This document shows positions 57,880 to 64,000 of a stretch of 64,000 nt of DNA, piece after piece. The stretch's first letter is position 1, and every line of letters starts with the position of its first letter. The notes beneath the pieces were generated by a model. The model was given only the letters and a program-made list of their open reading frames with translations, did no database searches and was not told the DNA's origin. The stretch comes from Flavobacterium nitratireducens (lineage in GTDB: Bacteria > Bacteroidota > Bacteroidia > Flavobacteriales > Flavobacteriaceae), in contig NZ_CP121111.1 in the NCBI RefSeq assembly GCF_029625335.1, positions 310,001-374,000 on the forward strand, given 5' to 3'. Made by a program: the position numbers and the translations under genes.

Positions 57880-58398
57880 ATGGTTATAAATTACTTGAAA
57901 GAATTTTTAGTTAAGAAAAAAATTAAAAGTAGTTTACTTACTGCGAATTTAGATTCTGATTTGGGTTTCATAAAAACAGTAGGATTAATTGTTGATGAGA
58001 GTTATTTTAAAGAAACACAATCTTTAATTGATGAAATCATCGCTAATGATATAGCTAAAGAAGATATAGAATTACTCCTTTTTAAAAGTAAAAGCACAGC
58101 AGATTTTGCTGTTAGAGTAGTTAGATTAGAATCGGGTTTTTTAGATAGAAAAGCAAAAATCACTAGTAAAGAGGTGAATGAATTTCTAGAAAAGAATTTT
58201 GATTTATTAGTTAATTATTATGATGTTGAAAAAGCAATTTTACTTGTTGTTTCAACTCAATCGAAGGCTAAATTTAAAGTTGGTTTTTCGAGTATAGACA
58301 AGCGCTTGAATAATTTTATGATTACTACTAATCTGGGAAATTATAAAGTTTTTGTTCAAGAATTATTTAGATATTTAAAAATTTTAAACAAAATATAA
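57880..58398 (+). CDS. DUF6913-type hypothetical protein
   Basis: A 172-residue soluble protein. Its pattern, with a basic N-terminus ([20 protein letters not shown]) and alternating strands and helices, lies between ligA and dapA in many flavobacteria, and I believe it corresponds to DUF6913. No catalytic motif is visible. dapA starts 8 bp after its stop, so they are co-transcribed. Confidence 0.75.
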   Translation: MVINYLKEFLVKKKIKSSLLTANLDSDLGFIKTVGLIVDESYFKETQSLIDEIIANDIAKEDIELLLFKSKSTADFAVRVVRLESGFLDRKAKITSKEVNEFLEKNFDLLVNYYDVEKAILLVVSTQSKAKFKVGFSSIDKRLNNFMITTNLGNYKVFVQELFRYLKILNKI

Positions 58399-58406
58399 TC
58401 TATAAC

Positions 58407-59288
58407 ATGCAATCATTAATAGGAACAGGTGTTGCTCTTGTGACTCCTTTCAAAGAAGATTTTTCAATTGACACTGAAGCTTTAATAAGAATCGTGAATT
58501 TATCTGTGGATGGTGGAGTTGAATATCTAGTAATTTTAGGAACAACTGCTGAAAATGCGACTTTAAATAATGAAGAGAAAGAGTTGGTAATTAAAACAGT
58601 TATTGAGGCTAATAACGGTCGTTTACCATTAGTTCTAGGTGTGGGTGGAAATAATACGATGAAAGTTGTTGAGGAGTTAAAAACAAGAGATATGTCTCCT
58701 TTTGAAGCTATTTTATCTGTATCTCCGTATTACAATAAACCTACTCAGGAAGGAATTTATCAGCATTTTAAAGCCATCGCCGAAGCTTCTCCAATTCCTG
58801 TTGTGATTTATAATGTACCAGGTAGAACATCGAGTAATATGTTGCCAAAAACAGTTTTGCGTTTAGCAAATGATTTTGATAATATCGTAGGGATTAAAGA
58901 GGCTGTTGGGGATATAGTTCAAGCGATGCAATTAATAAAAGACAAACCAGCAGGTTTTCATGTAATTTCTGGAGATGATATGACCGCTTTGGCTACTGTT
59001 TTGGCTGGTGGTTCAGGAGTAATATCTGTTATAGGGCAAGGGTATCCAAAAGAGTTTTCTGAGATGATTCGATTAGGTTTAAACCGTAAAGTTGATGAAG
59101 CCTACAAACTACAATATTTATTATCAGATTGTATTGATATGATTTTTGAACAAGGAAATCCAGCTGGTATTAAACAGGTATTTAAAGAATTAGGTATTTC
59201 AGAAAATACGGTTCGTTTACCACTTGTATCGGTAGATGAAGATTTGCAACAAAGAATTGCTAATTTTGTAAATACCATCAATAAATAG
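58407..59288 (+). CDS. dapA: 4-hydroxy-tetrahydrodipicolinate synthase
   Basis: A 293-residue class I aldolase that condenses pyruvate and aspartate semialdehyde in lysine and meso-diaminopimelate synthesis. Conserved features are [45 protein letters not shown], the tyrosine in [13 protein letters not shown] and the Schiff-base lysine in [10 protein letters not shown]. Standard length. Confidence 0.97.
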   Translation: MQSLIGTGVALVTPFKEDFSIDTEALIRIVNLSVDGGVEYLVILGTTAENATLNNEEKELVIKTVIEANNGRLPLVLGVGGNNTMKVVEELKTRDMSPFEAILSVSPYYNKPTQEGIYQHFKAIAEASPIPVVIYNVPGRTSSNMLPKTVLRLANDFDNIVGIKEAVGDIVQAMQLIKDKPAGFHVISGDDMTALATVLAGGSGVISVIGQGYPKEFSEMIRLGLNRKVDEAYKLQYLLSDCIDMIFEQGNPAGIKQVFKELGISENTVRLPLVSVDEDLQQRIANFVNTINK

Positions 59289-59422
59289 GAGTATTTGCGA
59301 GTATTTTTTTAAATAAAGAAATATTTTGTAGTCGCTAAATTAATAACTAAATTTGCCACCGAATCTTCGGTATGATTTTTTATAGGCTAAGGTTGCCTTT
59401 TATAAGTAAAACACACAAAATA

Positions 59423-60217
59423 ATGAAAAAAATTGTATCCTTTTTGCTTCTTGTTGTTCTTTTCGGTTCATGTAATGAATATCAAAAAGCTTTAAAAAGT
59501 GAAGATGTTTCGGTTAAATATAAAATGGCTGATACTTTATATGGTCAGGCTAAATATACAAAAGCATTACGTTTATTTGAACAAATAGCAACGGAGTATA
59601 GAGGAAAACCTCAAGCAGAAAAGATGTTTTATATGTTTGCACAATCCTACTATAAAACAAAGCAATTTTATTTGGCAGCTTATCAGTTTGAAAGTTTTGC
59701 TTCTAGTTATCCTAAAAGTGAAAAAATACAAGAAGCTTCTTTTTTAGCTGCAAAAAGTTATGCTATTTTATCGCCAGTATATAGTTTAGATCAGGCTGAT
59801 ACTTTTAAAGCTATTGAGAAAATGCAAGGTTTTATTGATCGTTTTCCTAATTCAGAGTATTTAGCTGAAGCTAATATATTGACAAAAGAATTATCGGAAA
59901 AAATCGAGAAAAAAGTGTATGAAAATGCAAAAGGTTATAATACCATTTCTGATTTTAAATCGGCTATTGTTGCTTTCGATAATTTTTTAATTGATTATCC
60001 TGGTACAAAATACAAAGAAGATGCTTTGTATTATAAATTTGAATCTGCTTATCAATTAGGTATTAATAGTATACCTGATAAAATGAAAGACCGATTAAAT
60101 GTTGCAAAAGTTTCGTATCAAAATTTAATTAAATTTAAAGGAGATACTAAATATAAAGAAAAGGCAGACGAAATGTATGCTCGAGTTGAACAAGAATTAC
60201 AAAAATATACTAAATAA
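59423..60217 (+). CDS. bamD: Outer membrane protein assembly factor BamD
   Basis: About 264 residues from ATG 59423 (MKKIVSFLLLVVLFGSCNEY, lipidated Cys17); an ATG at 59372 would add 17 unlikely residues. The mature part consists of TPR repeats, for example YGQAKYTKALRLFEQIATEY and FYLAAYQFESFASSYPKSEK. BamD is a lipoprotein of the BAM complex that inserts beta-barrel proteins. It lies in the dapA-bamD-rpoZ-coaBC cluster. Confidence 0.94.
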   Translation: MKKIVSFLLLVVLFGSCNEYQKALKSEDVSVKYKMADTLYGQAKYTKALRLFEQIATEYRGKPQAEKMFYMFAQSYYKTKQFYLAAYQFESFASSYPKSEKIQEASFLAAKSYAILSPVYSLDQADTFKAIEKMQGFIDRFPNSEYLAEANILTKELSEKIEKKVYENAKGYNTISDFKSAIVAFDNFLIDYPGTKYKEDALYYKFESAYQLGINSIPDKMKDRLNVAKVSYQNLIKFKGDTKYKEKADEMYARVEQELQKYTK

Positions 60218-60224
60218 AAAAGTC

Positions 60225-60542
60225 ATGGATTTAAAAAAGACGAATGCTCCAGTAAACACAATAACGTATAACAAAACGCTTATTGAGCAACCTACTGGAA
60301 ATGTGTATGAAGCAATTACCATTATGGCTAAAAGAGCAAACCAAATCAATTCTGAAATCAAAAAAGAATTGACTGAAAAATTAGAAGAGTTTGCTACCTA
60401 TAATGACAGTCTTGAAGAAGTTTTTGAAAACAAAGAGCAAATCGAGGTTTCAAAATTCTATGAAAAATTACCAAAACCACATGCTTTAGCAGTTCAAGAA
60501 TGGTTAGATGGTAAAATTTATTACAGAGAATCAAATAAATAA
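60225..60542 (+). CDS. rpoZ: DNA-directed RNA polymerase subunit omega
   Basis: A 105-residue protein from ATG 60225 (MDLKKTNAPVNTITYNKTLI). The conserved omega segment is NVYEAITIMAKRANQINSEI, and the rest follows the Bacteroidota form, which is longer and acidic compared with E. coli. It starts 7 bp after bamD. Omega helps assemble the beta' subunit. Confidence 0.92.
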   Translation: MDLKKTNAPVNTITYNKTLIEQPTGNVYEAITIMAKRANQINSEIKKELTEKLEEFATYNDSLEEVFENKEQIEVSKFYEKLPKPHALAVQEWLDGKIYYRESNK

Positions 60543-60548
60543 GATAAG

Positions 60549-61760
60549 ATGTCAGTTTTAAGCGGTAAAAAAATTTTGCTAGGTGTTTCTGGCGGAATTG
60601 CCGCCTATAAAACAGCGTCTTTAGTTCGACTTTTTATAAAAGCAGGTGCACATGTCCAAGTGATAATGACACCTGCTTCTAAGGATTTTGTAACCCCACT
60701 TACATTATCTACCTTATCTAAAAATCCAGTTTATTCTACATTTTACAATCAAGACGAAGAAGATGAAAAATGGAATAATCATGTAGAATTTGGACTTTGG
60801 GCAGATGTAATGATTGTTGCTCCTGCAACTGCAAATACCTTGTCTAAAATGGCAAATGGTACTTGTGACAATCTACTTATAGCTACTTATCTTTCAGCTA
60901 AATGTCCTGTTTATTTTGCGCCAGCAATGGATTTAGATATGTACAAACATCCTTCTACAATTGCTAGTTTTAAAGCCTTAAAACAATTTGGTAATATCAT
61001 GATTCCTGCCGAAAGTGGAGAATTAGCCAGTGGTTTGTCAGGTGAAGGAAGAATGGCTGAACCTGAAAATATAATAGCATTCCTAGAAGCTGATTTAGAA
61101 AGCAAATTACCTTTAAAAGGAAAGAAAATTCTAATTACAGCAGGGCCTACATATGAGGCTATCGATCCCGTTCGTTTTATTGGAAATCATTCTTCTGGAA
61201 AAATGGGCTTTGATATTGCTAAAAGTGCCGCAAATTTAGGTGCATCGGTAATTTTAATTTCAGGACCTACGCATTGTGAGGCTACTCATTCTTTGATTAA
61301 ACTTGTTAAGGTAGTTTCTGCTCAACAAATGTATGATGCCTGTCATCAATATTATGCTGATGTTGATGTGGCAATAGCTGCAGCCGCCGTTGCAGATTAT
61401 AGACCTAAAAATGTCGCGGATCAAAAAATTAAAAAAGCAGCCGAAAATTTCGTAATCGAATTAGAGAAAACTAAAGATATATTATCCTCACTTGGAGAAA
61501 ATAAAAAACACCAGTTTTTAATTGGTTTTGCATTAGAAACTGAAAATGAAATTGAGAATGCAAAGGCTAAAATTCAGAAAAAAAACTTAGATTTGATTGT
61601 TTTAAATTCTTTGCAGGATGAAGGAGCTGGTTTTCAAAAAATGACCAACAAAGTTACTTTTATTGATAAAGATTTTACTATTGAACCGATGGAGTTAAAA
61701 TCCAAAGAAGCAGTTGCTGATGACATTATAAATAAAGTAATAGCGCATTTTTATGAATAA
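60549..61760 (+). CDS. coaBC: Bifunctional phosphopantothenoylcysteine decarboxylase/phosphopantothenate-cysteine ligase
   Basis: A 403-residue protein with both activities needed to turn 4'-phosphopantothenate into 4'-phosphopantetheine on the way to coenzyme A. The flavin-binding CoaC half (GKKILLGVSGGIAAYKTASL) carries the active-site histidine in NNHVEFGLWAD and PAMDLDMY. The CoaB half starts near residue 185 (GKKILITAGPTYEAIDPVRF) and contains the N…K-type segment AAAVADYRPKN. It overlaps the next gene by 8 bp. Its substrate precursor comes from panB at 7372-8190. Confidence 0.97.
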   Translation: MSVLSGKKILLGVSGGIAAYKTASLVRLFIKAGAHVQVIMTPASKDFVTPLTLSTLSKNPVYSTFYNQDEEDEKWNNHVEFGLWADVMIVAPATANTLSKMANGTCDNLLIATYLSAKCPVYFAPAMDLDMYKHPSTIASFKALKQFGNIMIPAESGELASGLSGEGRMAEPENIIAFLEADLESKLPLKGKKILITAGPTYEAIDPVRFIGNHSSGKMGFDIAKSAANLGASVILISGPTHCEATHSLIKLVKVVSAQQMYDACHQYYADVDVAIAAAAVADYRPKNVADQKIKKAAENFVIELEKTKDILSSLGENKKHQFLIGFALETENEIENAKAKIQKKNLDLIVLNSLQDEGAGFQKMTNKVTFIDKDFTIEPMELKSKEAVADDIINKVIAHFYE

Positions 61761-62637
61761 GATAGTGGTCTTTTTTTTGTTTTTAAGTATTAGTTTTGTT
61801 CATGGGCAACAATTGAACTGCACCGTAACGGTTAATGCGCAAAAAATGGGTAATCCCAATCAACAAATCTATAAAACGCTGGAAACTTCCCTCAATGAAT
61901 TCGTCAATAAGACAGATTGGACGGGACAGAATTTCAAACAACAGGAAAAAATTAATTGTTCGATGTATATCACTTTGATGTCGCATAGTTCAGATCAATT
62001 TGTTGCTACTATCCAAGTTCAATCTTCCCGACCTGTATTTAATTCTTCATACGAAACTCCTGTTTTAAATATTAACGATAAAGATTTTGGTTTTACGTAT
62101 ACTGAATTTGAAAATTTAGTATTTAATGCAAATACTTTTCAAACGAATTTAATTTCTGTAATTTCTTTTTATACCTACATTATTTTAGGTTCTGATCGCG
62201 ATACTTTTGAAATGAAAGCTGGTGATGAGAATTTTCAAATTGCACAAACTATCGCAACTGTTGCGCAGCAAAGTGGATATAAAGGCTGGAGTCAATTAGA
62301 CGGAAACCAAAATCGCTATTTTTTAATCAACGATTTATTGTCGCCTACCTATACTGAAATTCGAAAAACGGTTTTCGATTATCACCAAGGATTGGATCAA
62401 ATGACTGATAATGTGAAGACAGCTAAAGAAAGAGTAAAAACAGCCATTTTAGGTTTGAATAAATTGTATAATTCAAAACCTAATGCTTATTTAACCCGTG
62501 TTTTTTTTGATGCCAAATCAGACGAAATTACTTCAGTTTTTACAGGCGGACCAAGTATTCCCATCACAGATTTAGTTGATAATTTGAATAAAATTTCGCC
62601 TATTAATTCTGGTAAATGGGCCGCACTTAAATATTAA
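61753..62637 (+). CDS. DUF4835 family protein
   Basis: A 294-residue secreted protein (signal peptide MNKIVVFFLFLSISFVHGQQ). QLNCTVTVNAQKMGNPNQQI and GWSQLDGNQNRYFLINDLLS are typical of DUF4835, a Bacteroidota family found between coaBC and recN. Likely periplasmic; function unknown. Its start overlaps the coaBC stop by 8 bp. Confidence 0.9.
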   Translation: MNKIVVFFLFLSISFVHGQQLNCTVTVNAQKMGNPNQQIYKTLETSLNEFVNKTDWTGQNFKQQEKINCSMYITLMSHSSDQFVATIQVQSSRPVFNSSYETPVLNINDKDFGFTYTEFENLVFNANTFQTNLISVISFYTYIILGSDRDTFEMKAGDENFQIAQTIATVAQQSGYKGWSQLDGNQNRYFLINDLLSPTYTEIRKTVFDYHQGLDQMTDNVKTAKERVKTAILGLNKLYNSKPNAYLTRVFFDAKSDEITSVFTGGPSIPITDLVDNLNKISPINSGKWAALKY

Positions 62638-62689
62638 TTATTTTTTGAAATTTAAAATTTCTTCATAAAACTCATAATAAATACAAGTA

Positions 62690-64000
62690 ATGATTACTGC
62701 GCTATCAATAAAAAATTATGCTTTAATTGAGAGATTGACGATTGATTTTTCTAAAGGATTTTCAATTATTACTGGTGAAACAGGAGCAGGAAAATCGATT
62801 ATATTAGGTGCTTTAGGATTAGTTTTAGGAAAAAGAGCCGATTTAACTTCGTTAAAAAACAAAGAAGAAAAATGCATTATTGAAGCGCAATTTGATATTT
62901 CAAAATACAATTTAAAAGCTTTTTTCGAAGCAAATGAATTGGATTATGAAGAAGAAACGATAATAAGAAGAGAAATTCTACCTTCAGGAAAATCACGTGC
63001 ATTTGTGAATGATAGTCCGGTAAACTTACAAGAATTGCAGGATTTAGGTTTGTTTTTAATTGATATACATTCGCAACAACAAACCAGAGAATTGACGGAT
63101 GAAAATGTACAGTTTGATATTATCGATGCAATTGCAGTGAATCAAGAAATTATATCAGAATATCAGTCACTTCTTAAAAGTTATAAATCGGATAAATCAA
63201 AATTAAATTCGCTTATAAAAAAACAAAGTGAATCTAATAAAGAAAAAGAGTATCATACTTTTTTATTGAACGAATTGCAAACGGCTCAATTAAAAGCTGG
63301 GGAACAGGAAGAATTAGAAAGTGTTTTTGAAAAACTTAATAATGTTGAAAGTATTCGTGAGGCTATTGATAAATCTTTAGCTATTTCCAACGAAGAGCAA
63401 TTTGGTGTTTCCGGAAATTTGAAAGAGATTAAAAACGCACTTTCTAAAATTGCTTCTTTTGCACCCGAATATCAGGAATTGTTAGAGCGTATAACAAGCT
63501 TAGCTATTGAATTTGATGATATTTCTAGTGAAATGAATCGTTGTTCGGAAAAAATTGTTTTGGATCCAGAACAATTGGAACAAACCAATCAAAAATTACA
63601 ACTAATTTACAATTTACAAAAGAAGCATCAAGTAGCTACGGTTGACGAATTATTAGAAATTCAATTACAATTAGAAAATGAAGTCGTTGAATTAGGAAAT
63701 ATTGAAGAGGAAATTGCTCATTTGAATGCTGAAATTATTCAAAAAACTACTCAATTAGATATCTTAGCCAATACGATTCACAATAATAGGGTAGAAGCGA
63801 TTCCGCTTTTATCTGAAAAGATGATAGGAATTTTGGCTACTTTAGGAATGCCAAATGTTCGTTTTAATATAGAAGTTACGCAAGGCGAAAGTTATTTTGC
63901 AAACGGAAATGATGAATTGCAATTTTTATTTTCAGCTAATAAAGGAACTGATTTTGGTTTGTTGAAAAAAGTAGCTTCAGGAGGGGAGATGTCACGTATC
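62690..64000 (+). CDS. recN: DNA repair protein RecN (3' end beyond window)
   Basis: From ATG 62690 (MITALSIKNYALIERLTIDF) 437 residues are visible. It is an SMC-like ATPase with Walker A ITGETGAGKSIIL, long coiled coils (about 155-380), and the signature near the right edge, VASGGEMSRI. The Walker B and C-terminal parts lie outside the window. RecN joins DNA ends during double-strand break repair. It follows DUF4835 by 52 bp. Confidence 0.95.
   Translation, partial: MITALSIKNYALIERLTIDFSKGFSIITGETGAGKSIILGALGLVLGKRADLTSLKNKEEKCIIEAQFDISKYNLKAFFEANELDYEEETIIRREILPSGKSRAFVNDSPVNLQELQDLGLFLIDIHSQQQTRELTDENVQFDIIDAIAVNQEIISEYQSLLKSYKSDKSKLNSLIKKQSESNKEKEYHTFLLNELQTAQLKAGEQEELESVFEKLNNVESIREAIDKSLAISNEEQFGVSGNLKEIKNALSKIASFAPEYQELLERITSLAIEFDDISSEMNRCSEKIVLDPEQLEQTNQKLQLIYNLQKKHQVATVDELLEIQLQLENEVVELGNIEEEIAHLNAEIIQKTTQLDILANTIHNNRVEAIPLLSEKMIGILATLGMPNVRFNIEVTQGESYFANGNDELQFLFSANKGTDFGLLKKVASGGEMSRI

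Overview
The window is a 64 kb piece of an AT-rich chromosome from the Bacteroidota, most likely Flavobacterium or a close relative in Flavobacteriaceae. The evidence is the gene set (BT_3928-type DoxX/thioredoxin protein, DUF4835, Bacteroidota-type RpoZ, KdsA with its small lipoprotein neighbour), Bacteroidota promoter elements (TTTG-N19-TAnnTTTG before rpsF), weak Shine-Dalgarno sites, and dispersed repeats I recall from flavobacterial intergenic regions. No rRNA, tRNA, CRISPR array or prophage was seen. Nearly all of it is ordinary chromosomal content; the one mobile element is an IS3-family insertion at 4413-5631.

Layout. 1-1213: 3' part of a ComM/YifB ATPase gene. 1257-4079: an oxidoreductase and the ammonium transporter amtB. 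4297-5631: IS3 element abutting the tail of a neutral zinc metallopeptidase gene. 5693-20680: mostly minus-strand genes (membrane protein, RluA-type pseudouridine synthase, panB, a GH28 glycosidase, an amino-acid permease, an outer-membrane porin, DoxX, an S41 protease, a ModF-like ABC ATPase, a patatin, a thioesterase, and the remains of a serine hydrolase and a DUF1398 gene). 21003-27717: dnaK, corA, pta-ackA on the plus strand. 27736-32438: AI-2E-type permease, PAS histidine kinase, outer-membrane protein, kdsA and its lipoprotein neighbour. 32668-40292: a minus-strand tolC-adaptor-RND-P-II-like-DUF2892 operon, divergent from two half-size YeeE/YedE sulfur transporter genes. 40370-45789: clpS, prmA, a membrane protein, tpiA, a TlpA-like thioredoxin, BT_3928, DUF1599. 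45943-55649: folP, a lipoprotein, rlmH, a cupin, nadC, a YihY protein, priA, a LytTR regulator, rpsF-rpsR-rplI, and a DUF6495-type protein. 55725-64000: ligA, a DUF6913-type protein, dapA, bamD, rpoZ, coaBC, DUF4835, recN (cut by the window end), largely co-directional.

The most striking observation is that seven genes are broken by eight single-base-type frameshifts, seven of them inside short A-runs: amtB, GH28, serine hydrolase, DUF1398, RND permease (twice), tpiA and a lipoprotein gene. Restoring one base in each gives a full-length family member. Because tpiA is among them, most are probably base-calling or consensus errors. The serine hydrolase also carries an in-frame TAA after its signal peptide, which a homopolymer error cannot explain, so that gene is probably truly decaying.

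The most interesting candidate system is the divergent locus at 32668-40292, where a tripartite efflux pump is linked to a small P-II-like protein, a DUF2892 membrane protein and a split thiosulfate-type transporter. Regulatory signals worth testing are three G-tracts before amtB, a sigma-54-like element before dnaK, and palindromes next to the promoters of the porin gene and the tolC operon.
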